From positions 133,333,772-133,397,771 of the forward strand of contig NW_020312785.1 of assembly GCF_003265705.1 (NCBI RefSeq): a DNA stretch of 64,000 nt. The letters run 5' to 3'. The notes beneath the pieces are model-generated. The model did not search any database. It saw nothing but the letters and a program-made list of their open reading frames with translations, and had not been told where the DNA came from. The stretch's first letter is position 1. Each line of letters opens with the position of its first letter. This DNA comes from Callorhinus ursinus. Lineage: Eukaryota; Chordata; Mammalia; Carnivora; Otariidae. Below are positions 24,801-36,581 of this stretch, in pieces. The position numbers were made by a program, and so were the translations under genes.

Positions 24801-24939
24801 AGTATTATGTAATTGTCCTGGTAGAACTGCTAATGCAGTTAGCCAGAGAAAGAAGCAAAAGTATACATACAGGAAAGAAAAAGAGCAAAGTTACCTTTAT
24901 TAGTAGATGATTGTTTACCTGGAAAAACCATGGAATTCA
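18831..24939. other. ZCWPW2: Long intron stretch, few recognisable elements
   Basis: 6.1 kb of largely unassigned intron. It includes an AT-rich TATA/TGTA run at 18838-18925, a mixed-composition stretch with overlapping open frames at 21330-21900 and a 26-bp tandem duplication at 22733-22785. A GC-richer, apparently non-repetitive stretch lies at 23460-23960. 21165-21330 resembles a common old mammalian repeat (GTGAACAAAACAGACAAAAT). No exon supported. Confidence 0.45.
22733..22785 (+). repeat. 26-bp tandem duplication
   Basis: CTCTTTCTATGATGATTACT is repeated 26 bp downstream followed by the same TATTT, so two adjacent near-identical copies are present. Confidence 0.85.
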
Positions 24940-26040
24940 AATCAAAAAACTATTATAAACAATAAGAAAATTCAGTTATGTGGCAGTTATAAAATTACTA
25001 TAGAGAGGTAACCAGTGTGAAAATATGAAGGGATAAAAGTTCCCATTTATAATAGCAACAAAACATACATAATACACTGGAATAAGCTTAAGAAGCATGT
25101 GTAAGAGCTATATGAATAAAACTTGGCTACTAAGAGGCAGAAAATAAAACCTAAGTAAATAGAAAGATACAGTCCTCTTCTTGGTTTAGAAAATTTAATG
25201 TGGAACAATGTCAATTCTCCCTAAATTAATTTTAAAGCAATCTCAATTTTTAAAAAGGACTTAACATGAGTGCTAAAATGTACAGGAAAATTAAATATAG
25301 AAGAGGGAGTTAGACCTATAAAATATAAAATTACAATAAAGCTCCAGTAGTTAAAGCAGGTCGGTACTAATAGTGATTCAGCAGATAAAGAGAACAATAT
25401 AAACTCCAAAAACAGACTCCAGAGTACTTGGAAATATAGTTAGTGGTAAAGGTTATATTCAAATAATTAAAGTTGTATTATTTAATAAATTCTATGGGTA
25501 CAAATAACTAGCTACTTGGGAAAGAAATAAAGTAGAAGCTATACCTCATACCTCACATCCAAATTAGTGCTAGAAGGATGAAAGATTTAAATAAACAAAA
25601 AATGACAATACAAATATCTAAAAGATAAACTGTCAACAAGAGAAGATATTTGCAATACATGTAGCAAAGTATTACTTTTTTAATTTATAAAATTCTCTTA
25701 TAAACCATTAAGAAAAAGACCAATATAATATGAACACAGGACTTGAACAATCATTCCGTAGAAAAGAAAATGGTTTTAAAAATGTGAAAAATTGATGAAT
25801 GAGTTCCGGGATCTAATGTACAGCGTGGAGACTAAAGATAATAATACTGTATTGTAGACTTGCAAAAAAAGTAGATCTTAAATGTTCTCACTACATACAC
25901 GTGCACAAAAGTTATATGAGTTTATGGAAGTAGTAACTAACCCTATTTTGGTAATGGCATGTATCCAGTCATTATATTGTGTTCTTAAATTTACGTAGTT
26001 ATATGTCAGTTGTATCTCAAAGCTGGAAAAATATTAAAAA
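24940..26040 (+). mobile_element. Old L1 ORF2 to 3'-end fragment
   Basis: Diverged ORF2 sequence (TTCCCATTTATAATAGCAACAAAA, AATAAGCTTAAGAAG, ACTTGGCTACTAAGAGGCAG) is followed by an L1M 3' UTR (GATCTAATGTACAGCGTGGAGACTA, ATAATACTGTATTGTAGACTTGC), all read in pieces. No intact reading frame. Confidence 0.7.
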
Positions 26041-26440
26041 TTTCTCATAATTACTAAATTTAAGAAATGAAAATGATAATAAAAAAGAAATACCATATTT
26101 CCCTTAAAATATTGACAAAGATCTAAAAGTTTGGTAACAGAAGTGTTTTCCAGGATGTGAGGAAACATACTGTTTATGGCATTGTAAATTGTGACCACCT
26201 CATTCAAGAGTGAATTCACAATAACTTCCAAAATTTAAAATATGCATACTTCAAACCTTGAAATTCAACATCTAGGAATTTATTCCTCAGCACACTTTCA
26301 CATGGGCAAAGAGACATATGGACAAATTTTTTTATTACAGCATTGTTTCAAATTGCATAGTATTAAAAATAACCTAAATGTTCATTATTAGAGCATTTAT
26401 CAAATAAATAATGGTACATATATAGCACATGTGTGGATAT
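26041..26440 (+). mobile_element. Old L1 ORF2 fragment, low confidence
   Basis: Words such as CTTGAAATTCAACATCTAGGAATTTATTCC and AATAACCTAAATGTTCATTATTAGAG (in pieces) match the tail of an old L1 ORF2. The repeat of ORF2 sequence after a 3' UTR implies a second insertion next to the preceding one. Confidence 0.55.
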
Positions 26441-26469
26441 ACGTACATCTATTTCCTCATTCCTTTAGT

Positions 26470-27690
26470 TATCTCATCCAATTTCTTGGCTTTAAATACC
26501 ATGTGTGTGGATGATTCCTAAATTTTATCTGCAGTTCCATTCTCTCTTCTGGATTCCCTTACCACAGTCCTCCTTGGTATCTCCACTTGGATGTCGCAGT
26601 AGACATCTCATACTCAACATATCTACACTCTTGATCTTCCCCCACAAGTCTCACTTCCTTGACAGCCTTCTTCTCTATAGACAGCAAATTTTATCCTACT
26701 AGCTCAGTCCAAAAGCCTTAAGAGTCATCCTTTCTTTCTCTCACAACCAGTTTTCAGTTGGGCAAAAATTCCTTTTGCTCTACCTTCATATTATGTCCAG
26801 AATCCTACCACTTTTTACCACAGTGGCTGCCACTATCCTGGTCGACACCACCATAATTTCTTGCCTAGATTATTGCAGTAGCTAGTTGTTTTATATCTGC
26901 ATGCCCCTGTTTAGTCTATTCTGGTCAAAACAATCAATGATTGTTTTAAAACATTGAATCAAATCAAATGTAATTCTTGCTCAGACCTGTGGAATGGCTC
27001 CCATTTTACTCAGAATAAAAGACAAATTCCCTACAGTGGCCTGATAGGACCTCCATGATCTGGCCCCTGTTAATTTTGTGACCTCATTCCCTATTACTTG
27101 CCTTCTTCATTCAGCCTCAACCAGCTTGGCTTCTTCGAAGCTTCTTTTTTTTTTTTTTAAAGATTTTATTTATTTATTTGAGAGAGAGAGAGAATGAGAG
27201 ATAGGAAGCACGAGAGGGAAGAGGGTCAGAGGGAGAAGCAGACTCCCTGCTGAGCAGGGAGCCCGATGTGGGACTTGATCCCGGGACTCCAGGATCATGA
27301 CCTGAGCTGAAGGTAGTCGCTTAACCAACTGAGCCACCCAGGCGCCCTTCTTCGAAGCTTCTTAAATACACTTGTATTCTCCCATCTTAGAGTATTTTTT
27401 TCTCTGCTTGGAGTACTCTTTCTTGGGATAGCTATGTGGCTGACTCCCTGGCCTCTTTCAGGTCTTTGTTCAAATGTCACCTTTTCATGAGAGTTACCTG
27501 GACTACTTTATAGCCTTAACTTTTCTTTATTACATAGAACTTATAACCTCTTATAACATACTCTAGGCTTTATTGATTTGTTATGCTTATTATCAATTGT
27601 CTGTTACACTGCAGAGAATGAATGTAAGCTTTATCTGTTTTCTTCAATGATAGATCCCAAGGGTTTAGAATATGTTGAATCAATCAATAA
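26470..27690 (+). mobile_element. LINE-2 3' part, interrupted by a Can-SINE
   Basis: Old L2 signature: GTGGAATGGCTCCCATTTTACTCAGAATAAAAGAC, GGCCTGATAGGACCTCCATGATCTGGCCCC, GCTTGGAGTACTCTTTC, CTCCCTGGCCTCTTTCAGGTCTTTGTTCAAATGTCACC (all in pieces), and an end near TCAATAAATGAA. A Can-SINE at 27147-27346 splits it. No intact frame. Confidence 0.8.
27147..27346 (-). mobile_element. Can-SINE with 17-bp target-site duplication
   Basis: CTTCTTCGAAGCTTCTT at 27130-27146 and 27347-27363 flanks a reverse Can-SINE (GAGCCACCCAGGCGCCC head, AAAGATTTTATTTATTTATT tail). Inserted in the L2 copy. Confidence 0.96.
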
Positions 27691-28740
27691 ATGAAGCAAT
27701 CTGTAAGACAAATTGAAAAACTCAAAAGTATATATAACTATTCAAACAGTCTGTAAAATGTGCTGTATTTATATAAATGATATAAATGTTTGTAGATGCA
27801 TATGGTATCTCTGAAAGACTGTAAAAGAAACTGGTAATAATGGGTACCTGTGGGAGAAACAATACCAGAGATGGGTAGGGAGGCACAGTCTACACTTTAG
27901 GATGTGCACCTATCATTTCTTTAGTTGAAAAATACAATGCATAGCTGAGTCTAACTCCAGAATTCAAAATTCTTTATAAAGTCTTAATTTTTTTCTTTGA
28001 AGATGTTTAATTGTATTACCACTAGATGGCACATACTTACTGATAAATTCTCAAAGAATCTCAGACACAGATTTTTTTTTTTTTTAAAGTGTTTTAGTTC
28101 TCCAAACTCACCAAAGTTTACTTTAGCTGTCTACAGTATTGGTTTTTCTGAAGAAACTTCCTTAACTTCAGTTGTTTAGTGCCATATCAGCTTCTAGGCT
28201 ATTTTTCACTAATTTCTTATTTAGCATCATTATAACACTTGAGTGGTAGGAATTATCTTAAATCTGCAGATGCTAGCTTAGATATTCTTATAGTTTCTAA
28301 TGTTTTTTGAATTGTATCTATCTATCTTTTCATCCTTTTTCTATGAAATTAATGAATAAAATTTAAATACTCTGTGCACAAAAGTAGATTTTTTTAAAAA
28401 AATAGATTTTTGTTTGAATGTATTGTTTGACTGCTTTTATATCAAATAAATCAGTGTCCAGAACAACATGCAATTTAACAACCACTTTCTGAATGCTTAC
28501 ATGATATACAATGAGATTAGGCAAATGGGTACTGTGGAGGACACAAAGATGAAATAGTATTTATTGCCTCTATCTTCAGGACCTTTCATTTTATGGTGGG
28601 GTGGGGGCAGTTATGAATACAAATAACTATAATACAAGTCAGAATGTAGTAAATGATTAAAAGAAAATATTAAGTGTAATGGGAACAGATAGCTTATATT
28701 AATTTGGGGATTCCAAGAATAATGAATTTGAAAAGAGCTT
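27691..28740. other. ZCWPW2: Intron, no clear element
   Basis: AT-rich. 28480-28680 resembles a common old mammalian repeat (words around GGACACAAAGATGAAATAG), not named with confidence. Confidence 0.4.
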
Positions 28741-28759
28741 TAAATATATAGACAGTTTC

Positions 28760-28958
28760 GGGCACCTGGGTGGCTCAGTCGTTAAGTGTCTGCCTTCGGC
28801 TCAGGTCATGATCCCAGGATCCTGGGATCGAGCCCCGCATTGGGCTCCCTGCTCCGCGGGAAGCCTGCTTCTCCCTCTCCCACTCCCCCTGCTTGTGTTC
28901 CCTCTCTCCCTGTGTCTCTCTCTGTCAAATAAATAAAATCTTTAAAAATAAAAATAAA
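28760..28958 (+). mobile_element. Can-SINE, arctoid-type, with 19-bp target-site duplication
   Basis: TAAATATATAGACAGTTTC at 28741-28759 and 28959-28977. Head GGGCACCTGGGTGGCTCAG; the CTCCCTGCTCCGCGGGAAG segment is the form common in bears and other arctoids. Exact duplication suggests youth. Confidence 0.97.
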
Positions 28959-29200
28959 TAAATATATAGACAGTTTCATTCTCTGAATGAACTGAATATA
29001 GATTTACATTTCTATATAAAGAGTGAATTCTACATCTGAGATAAAGATATGATCATTATATGCAAGTGGTAAATGTGGGATTATAGAATAAAAACCTGTA
29101 TTCTTTTTGATGGTAAAGTTTCCAGGAAAAAAAACGGTGGTATGCATTTTATAAACTGTAACATTTAAAAGCACTATAAAAAAACTTTTTAGGCAAATTC

Positions 29201-29320
29201 TGGGTGCCTGGTTCATTCAGTCAGAGCATGCAGCCCTTGATCTTGGGATTGTAAATTTAAGCCCCAGCCAGGTTGGGTATAGAGATTACTTAAAAATAAA
29301 ATCTTAAAAAAAAAAAAAAC
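29201..29320 (+). mobile_element. Older short tRNA-derived carnivore SINE, 18-bp duplication
   Basis: AACTTTTTAGGCAAATTC (29183-29200) recurs as AACTTTTTAGGCAAGTTC (29321-29338), one mismatch. The body (TGGGTGCCTGGTTCATTCAG, GATCTTGGGATTGTAAATTT, GCCCCAGCC) lacks the CT-rich segment and ends in poly(A), as in an older Can-SINE subfamily. Confidence 0.85.
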
Positions 29321-29479
29321 AACTTTTTAGGCAAGTTCTAAAATAACATTGGAAAAATTATGGAGCCAGTTGTCATTTTTAACATAGAGGTTCTTTTACT
29401 CTTGTTTTTCTTTTCAAAATATTTTTTAAATTAATTTATATGTAGAAAAAGTACTGAATTCAAGTAGAATAACATTTTG

Positions 29480-29640
29480 AGTGCATACTATGCAAGAAAA
29501 CTATTATTTTGTTTAATACTCATGAAACTTTATGATCTATATACTGTTATCCACATTTTACAGATGAAGAAATTGGGGCAAAAGTTTAAGGAACTTGTAT
29601 GAATATGTGACCTGCCTGTCATAACACCAAAACTGGATGT
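29480..29640 (-). mobile_element. MIR-type SINE, diverged
   Basis: Reverse MIR words: TTTTACAGATGAAGAAATTGGGGC and an adjacent degraded tRNA-like segment. Old. Confidence 0.55.
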
Positions 29641-29925
29641 GAATAGAATTAATTTTCTTACAATAAGAAACTTGGCTTTTCAATTTATACCACTTCACTA
29701 TCATTGCTCTTAAAAGAGAATCAAATTATTCTAACAAGATATATTAATACACACTTGTTACTTTGGTGGCCTTTTTGTAAGTTTTAAAGTGTGAGATGAA
29801 TCATATTAAAATATTATCTAAATGAATCAATAATCTGACCCTTTGACTTATAATGTACAAGATTTCCCCAACTTTGGTATACTCTAAAATAATAAAATAA
29901 TAATCATATGCCAAAGTCTAATATA

Positions 29926-30012
29926 TGGTATAATGGTTAAGTCAGATTAATCCAGCTCAACATCTAAATCAAGTAGATATTAAAACAAAATTATATATTT
30001 AGAAATGAGTCT
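29926..30012 (+). repeat. Donor copy of an 87-bp segment duplicated at 33488
   Basis: Matches 33488-33575 with two substitutions and one inserted base. The segment ends 22 bp before exon B, so it covers the likely branch-point region of that intron. Confidence 0.92.
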
Positions 30013-30034
30013 TATTATTTTTCTGTTTCTTTAG

Positions 30035-30149
30035 CCAGAAAAATGTAAGAAAAAAAAGAAATGGTATAAAAGTGCACTACAAGAAGCCTACCTCCTCTAT
30101 GGATATTCTCATGAGCAAAGACTGGAAATGTGCCGCCTATCCAAACAGG
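30035..30149 (+). CDS. ZCWPW2: ZCWPW2 internal coding exon B (end of PWWP, lysine-rich)
   Basis: Seen: 115 nt after a good pyrimidine tract and TTTAG acceptor, ending before GTATAT at 30150. It reads 38 codons in phase 0 plus one base. The product starts P-E-K-C, runs into five consecutive lysines, then W-Y-K-S-A-L-Q-E-A and L-L-Y-G-Y-S-H-E-Q-R-L-E-M-C. This is the C-terminal helical part of the ZCWPW2 PWWP module and its basic extension, the kind of surface that contacts nucleosomal DNA in PWWP proteins. The lysine run includes an eight-A homopolymer. The exon is 27.8 kb downstream of exon A. The 87 bp ending 22 bp before it has a copy inside an L1 at 33488. Reading frame is intact with no disabling mutation. 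Confidence 0.92.
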
Positions 30150-30734
30150 GTATATGAGCTTTATTATTCTTTACCACCCCAAAATGAGGATTTATTCAGA
30201 TGCATGCTTTCCAAAATACATTTGCACATTTAAAAAAATCTCTTTCTCTTCATAAGAATATATCGTTGTCCCCTGAAAAAAATTTTTATATGGATTAATA
30301 GTATGTATTTGAAACTGTTTTCAGTGACTAAACATACATTCTATTTAAATGCTTCTCTCATCTTCTTTACCTTTAGACTATCTATTTAAGTTCTCTTGTG
30401 TATTTCAAAGTATATATTTCAAAATTAGAAGCTGTGGCCTTATATTTCTGGGGTGAAACTTTCACTTGCATATGCTGCATTCTTTCAGAACAAAGTATTT
30501 TTCAAAATGTTTTATTTTTAAAAAATTCAAGGCAGAGATAAAAACAATCTTCAACTTTTTTAATGAGGTGAAAAGATAGGGTAAGATTTCAGGTCATTTT
30601 CAAAGAAAGTGCCCTTGAATCATAAATATTATGGTTTATAGATAGCTTTTTAAATGAATTCATCATAGGGATTATAGTAGGAAGGACACATTTTTAATTC
30701 TGAATATGATTGTCACATAAAAATAATGATTTTC
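30150..30734. other. ZCWPW2: Intron after exon B, no feature seen
   Basis: AT-rich unassigned intron. Confidence 0.5.
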
Positions 30735-30914
30735 GGTGTGCCTGGGTGGCTCAGTCGTTAAGTGTCTGCCTTTGGCTCAGGTCATGATCCCAAGGTCCTG
30801 GGATCGAGCCCTGCATTGGGCTCCCTGCTCGGTGGGAAGCCTGCTTCTCCCTCTGTCTCTGCTGCTCCCCCTACTTGTTCTCTTTCTGTGTCAAATAAGT
30901 AAATAAAATCTTTA
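30735..30914 (+). mobile_element. Can-SINE with 14-bp target-site duplication
   Basis: AAATAATGATTTTC at 30721-30734 and 30915-30928. Head GGTGTGCCTGGGTGGCTCAG, tail AAATAAGTAAATAAAATCTTT. Confidence 0.96.
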
Positions 30915-30928
30915 AAATAATGATTTTC

Positions 30929-32184
30929 AATAAACTTAAATACGTTCTTAGTGATAATAATAATTATCATCTTAATTTCTAAAGTGATCATCTTAAATTT
31001 CAAAATAGATTATGAGAGGATCTGGCCTTTTAGTGCTGACTGAATTTTAAGAGTGATATTTTTTTCTTCTTGGAATATAATATGTATATATTTTTAAAAC
31101 CTAGATGTGAAAATATTTTATTTGAGAAAAATTTAAATATTAACCCAGCTACCTAAGTTTAGATTTTAAAGGAAATAAGTAGATTTTAAAAGAGTGGAAA
31201 AGAATGACAAGCACATTACTCTGGTTTACTCTGAGACTGGGAAAAGAGACATTTATTACCATAAATGTGATTTTATTCCTTGTGCTGAAAATATAATGTC
31301 TCTGTTTATTATCAGTAAAGGTTGAATTCACTGTATTGTCACAAATACGATTTTATTCTTTTCATGGAGTATACATTTTTCTTGTGTAACCAAAATAAAC
31401 TTTGAAATATTTCGGGGTTTTTTTTAGGTTTTTTAATATTAATGTCTTGAAATAATATAGTCAGTTATTTTTTAAAGTTATATTATAGCCATTTCACATT
31501 AGCAGTAGACACACTCTTTCAATAAATATGGAACTATGTCTCTGTCATTGTTGTATGTGCTGTGTATTTATGTCTGTGTCCTTTGGCATTCTTGCTTGTC
31601 CAGAGACTGTGGAGGGGGGTTATTTCTCATTGGTTTTGCAGTAGACCATTTTCTTGTTGAAAGCCTGCTGACTTTTGCATGCAGAATTTGATGTAATTCA
31701 GTCTGATTATAGAGAGTCTCTGCCTAAAGAGATTCTTGTCCCCAAAGGAGCCAGAATGGAGGGGCACAAAGACACTTACAGGAATTCAGTCTTTGCCATA
31801 ATAGGCTCACTCACTTCATACTCACTCTTTACTATCACCAAAATAGGCACTGTAATCCCTTAGCTTCCATGGTGAATTCTAGTACATATTCAGCTTCTTA
31901 CTGTGTTCAAAAGTAACTTTGAGAGGTAATTAGACATTATTCAGATATTTTACAAGAGGTGAGTAGCTTAGAGGCAAACAACTTATTTCATCCCAGCAAC
32001 TTTGAGGATTTCTTTAACCCAAAATGTCTTCTTCCAACCCACAAATAAAGACTAATAATTTCTTGGCCTGAATTCTTCCTACCCTACAGAAATTGGCACA
32101 CTATTATGTTTGATGCAGCTCTTTTCATTGTTGAAATCTGCAGGATCAGTAAATGATATGTAAAAAATACCCATTTCATATGGT
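30929..32184. other. ZCWPW2: Intron, no clear element
   Basis: Unassigned. It contains the 19-bp second donor word at 31572-31590 (see the templated insertion at 33488). A 62-codon open frame at 31675-31863 has no support. Confidence 0.5.
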
Positions 32185-32524
32185 AAGGGTATATTTAGTT
32201 TTATGAGAAACTGCCAAACTATCTTCCAAAGCAGCTGCATCATTTTTTCATTCCCACCAGAAATGAATGACAGTTCCTATTGCTCCACATACTTGCCAAC
32301 ATTTGGTGTTGTCAGTATTCTGGATTTTGGCCATTCTATTAGGTCTGCAGTGGTACCTCATTGATGTTTTCATTTGCAGTTCTCTGATGAAATATGATGA
32401 TGAACATCCTTTCATATGCTTATTTGCCATCTATAAATCTTCTTTGGAGAGGTGTCTGTGCACTGCCTGCTTTTTAATTCAATTGTTTATTTTCTTATTG
32501 TGAGTGTTAAAGAGTTCTTTGTAT

Positions 32525-33037
32525 CTTTATAGCAGCATTATCAACAATAGCCAAACTATGGAAAGAGCCTAAATGTCCATCTACTAATGAATGGCTAAAG
32601 AAGATGTGGTGTATATCTACAAGGGAATATTATTCAGCCATCAAAAAGAATGAAATCTTGTTATTTGCAGCGATGTGGATGGAACTAGAGTTATGTTATG
32701 CTAAGCAAAATAAGTCAGTCAGAGAAAGACAAATATCATATGATCTCAATCATATGTGGCATTTAAGAAACAAAACAGATGAATATATGGGAGAGGGAGA
32801 AAAGAGAGAGGGAGGGAAACAAACCATAAGAGACTTTTAACGATAGAGAACAAACTGAGGATTGATGGAGGGAGGTGGGTGGGGGATGGGCAGATGGGTG
32901 ATGGGATTAGGGAGGGCACTTGTTATGATGAGCACTGGGTGTTGTATGTAAATGATGAATCACTGAATTCTACTCCTGAAGTCAATATTGCACTGTATGT
33001 TAACTAACTAGAATTTAAATAAAACCTGAAAAAAAAA
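32525..33037 (+). mobile_element. 5'-truncated carnivore L1 with 14-bp target-site duplication
   Basis: AGAGTTCTTTGTAT at 32511-32524 and 33038-33051. The 513-bp insert holds the end of ORF2 (AATAGCCAAACTATGG, AAGTCAGTCAGAGAAAG) and the carnivore 3' UTR (ATGAGCACTGGGTGTTG, TATGTTAACTAACTAG) with a poly(A) tail. It lies opposite in strand to its host L1. Confidence 0.96.
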
Positions 33038-33487
33038 GAGTTCTTTGTATATTTCAGATAACAGTCCTTTGTCATTTATTTTGTAAATACTTTTTCCCAC
33101 ACTGGATTATCTTCTCATTTACTTGATAGTATTCTTTGCAGAGTGGAAATTTTAATTTTGATGAAATCCAGCTTATTATTTCTTTCGTGGATCTTGCCTT
33201 TGATGCTATATCTAATGTCATCTGCATACCCTAGTCATCTACATTTTCTCCTATGTTACCCTCTACAAGTTTTATAGTTTTACATTTTTCATTTAGATTT
33301 GTGATTTTGAGTTAATTTTTGTGAAACGTGCAAGGTCTATATCTAGATCCATTTTTTTGACATGTAGATATCTATTTGTTTAACACCATTTGTTGAAAAA
33401 CCATTTTTTCTCTATTATATTGTCTTTGTTCTTTTGTAAAGTATCAGTTGGCTATATTGGGTCTGTTTCTGAGCTCTCTATTCTGTT

Positions 33488-33590
33488 TGGTATAGTGGTT
33501 GAGTCAGATTAATTCCAGCTCAACATCTAAATCAAGTAGATATTAAAACAAAATTATATATTTAGAAATGAGTCTGTGTCCTTTGGCATT
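33488..33590 (+). repeat. Templated insertion from two nearby intron sites
   Basis: 33488-33575 copies 29926-30012 (two substitutions, one inserted T). 33572-33590 copies 31572-31590 exactly (19 bp). The two parts share GTCT at the junction. Flanking L1 sequence (TTCTGTT to the left, ATTGATCTG to the right) is what an uninterrupted L1 shows. Confidence 0.9.
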
Positions 33591-35688
33591 GATCTGTTTT
33601 TTTCTTTTTTTATTCTTTTCCCAATATTACACTGCCATGATTGTTGTAGTTTTAGAATAAGTATTAAAGTCAGGTAGGGCCAAGTCCTCTGACTTTGTCC
33701 TTCAATATTGGGTTGGCTATTCTGCATCTTTGTCTCTTCATAAGAACTTTAGATTGAGTTTGTTGATATCCAAAAAACAACTTGTTGGGATTTTCACTGA
33801 GATTGCACTGAATCTATAGATCAAGTGGAGAACTGCCATCTTGACAGTACTGAATCTTCCCATCCATAAATATGGAAAATACTCGGATTTGTTTAGGTCT
33901 TTGATTTTGTTCATCAGAGGTGTGTAGTTTTCTTCATATAATCTTGTCCATATTTTGTTAAATTTTGCTGAAGTATTTCACTTTGGGGGTACTAGTGTAA
34001 ATGGTAATGTGTCTTTAATTTCAAATTCTACTTTTTCATTGCTGGTAAATAGGAAAGTGATTGACTTTTGTGTGTTAACCTTGTGCCCTGCAACCTTGCT
34101 ATAATCACTTATTTGTTCCAGGAGGGTTTTTTTTTTATTCTTTTTTGGATTTTCTACATAGATAATCATGTCATCACAGTTTTATTTCTTCTCAATCTAT
34201 ACCTTTTATTTCCTTTTTTTTTTCTTATTGCATTAGCTAGGAGTTTCAGTACAATATTGAAAAGAGTGGTGAGGTGGGAACATCTTTGACTTATTCCTAA
34301 TCTTAGTGGGAAAGCTCTGAGTTTCTCACCATTAAGTATGATGTTAGCAGTAGGATTTTTATAGATTCTCCTTATCAAATTGAGGATATTTCCCTCTATT
34401 CCTAGTTTGTTGAGAGTTTTTATCATGGATGGGTGTTGGATTTTTGTCAAGTGCTTTATGTGCATCTATTGATCTGATCATGTGACTTTTTTAACCTGTT
34501 GATGTCACAGATTACATTAATTGATTTTGAATATTGAATCAGTCTTGTATACCTCAGATAAACCTCACTTATTTATGGTATGTAATTCTTTTTATACATT
34601 GTTGGATTTAATTTGTAATATTTTATTGAGGATTTTTGCATCTATGTTCATGAGAGAAATCAGTCTGTAGTTTTCTTGTACTGTCTTTATGTGGTTTTGG
34701 TATACTGGCTTTGGTGAGTGAATTAGGAAGTATTCCCTCTGCTTCTATCTTCTGGAAGAGTTTATAGAGGACTGGTATAGTTTGTTCCTTAAATGTTTGA
34801 TAGAAATCACCAATGAACCTATCTGGGCTTCATGCTTTCTGTTTTGGAAGGTTATTATATTGATTCAATTTTATAAAAAGATACAGATTGTTTATTCTTG
34901 TGTGACTTTTGGCAGATTGTGTCTTTTAAGGATTTGGTCCATTTCATCTGGGGTATCAGATTTGTGAGCATAGTTATTCACAGCATTTCTTATTATCCTT
35001 TTAATATCTTGGGATCTGTAATGATGCCCTCTCTTTCATTTTTGATAGTTTTCTCTCTTTTTTCCTTAGACTGGCTAGAATCTTCTTGATTTTATTGATC
35101 TTTTTAAAGAAACAGTTTTTGGTTTTATTTCCTCTATTGATTTCCTGTTTTTGATTTTAATGATTTCTGCTGTAATTTTTATTTCTTGTGTTTACTTCAT
35201 ATTTAACTTGCTTTTCCTTTTCTAGTTTCCTAAGATGGAAACTTATCTTATTGATTTTAGGTCTTTGTTCTTTCATAATATTTGCATTTATAAATTCCCC
35301 TCTGAGTACTGCTTTCACTGTGTCTTACAAATTTTGATAAATTGTATTTTCATTTTCATTTAGTTCAAAATATTTTAAAATTTCTCTTAAGATTTCTTCT
35401 TTGACCTATATGTTATTTAGGAATGCGTTGTTTAATCTCCAAGTATTTGGGGGTTTTCTAGTTATCTCAGTTTTTCAATTCTAGTTTAATTCTGTGGTCT
35501 GAGAGCAGACTATTATATGATATCTATTTTTAAAAATGAGTTAGGGTGTATTTTATGGCCCAGAACATAGTCTATCTTGGTGAATGTTCCAAGTGAGCAT
35601 GAGAAGAATGTATATTCTGCTTTTGCTGGATGAAGTAGTCTATAGATGTAGATTATATTCAGTTGATTGATGGTGTTGAGTTCAACTA

Positions 35689-36161
35689 CAGTAGTTTCCT
35701 CTTATCTGCACTTTCACTTTCCATGGCTTCAGTTATTTGTGGCCAGCCATGGTCTGGAAGCAGATGATCCTCCTTTGATGTATTGTCAGAAGGTCAGTAG
35801 TAGTCTAATTCTATGTCACAATGCCCGTGTCATTCGCCTCACTTTATCTTATCATGTCGGCATTTTATCTCACATCTTAACAAGAAGGATGAGTATAGTA
35901 CAATAAGATATTTTGAGAGAGTAAGGGACCACATTCACATAACTTTTGTTATAGTATATTGTTATAATTGTTCTTTTCATTAGTTACTGTTGTTGTTATT
36001 GTTGTTAATCTCTTACTCTGCCTAATTTGTAAATTAAACTTTATCATAACTATGTATATATAGGAAAAACAGTACATATAGGGGTTTATTACTATCCATG
36101 GTCTCAGGCATCCACAGGGGGGTCTCGGAACATATCTCCCACAGATACAGGGGAACTACTG
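35689..36161 (+). mobile_element. Non-autonomous Tigger-type transposon, 473 bp
   Basis: Terminal inverted repeats: CAGTAGTTTCCTCTTATCTG at the left, CAGATACAGGGGAACTACTG at the right. A TA flanks the left end; the right copy has mutated. The interior is AT-rich and noncoding. It interrupts the ancient L1. Confidence 0.85.
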
Positions 36162-36431
36162 CATGTCATTAGTGGTTTTCTGCTTGCTGGACCTGTTCAT
36201 TTCTGCTGAAGTTTCCAATTATAATAGTGAGTTCATCTATTTCTCCTTGAGTTCTATCACTTTTTGTGTTACATGCCTTGACACTGTGTTGTTAGACACA
36301 GTTGTATTAATAATCATTATGTCTTTCCTGGGGTAATGATGACTTTGTTATTAGGTAATGCTCCTCTTTATCCCTGATAACTTTCCTTCCTCTGAAGCCA
36401 GCTCTGTCTGAAATTAACGTAGCTACTCCTA

Positions 36432-36581
36432 GTACAAAGATTCTTGTTGGTCTGTTCATTAAGAAATCAAATGACAAAGCAGAAAATTCAAAAATTGTAT
36501 ATCTTAGTAAGATGTAACAATATTTGACAATAACCTCATATTTAACACACCTATTAAAATGATTCTTTATGTGAAAAAAAA
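36432..36581 (+). pseudogene. Short processed retrocopy of an unidentified mRNA 3' end
   Basis: A 150-bp insert lies between 22-bp direct repeats (36410-36431 and 36582-36603, two mismatches). It ends in eight A's, with an ATTAAA poly(A) signal at 36553-36558, 15 nt before the tail. This is the structure of an L1-mobilised, severely 5'-truncated mRNA copy. I do not recognise the parent; no L1 or SINE 3' end matches it. Confidence 0.75.

Noticed and set aside
31675..31863. 62-codon open frame in the intron after exon B
   Set aside because: No splice sites, no homology recognised, and length is within chance expectation.
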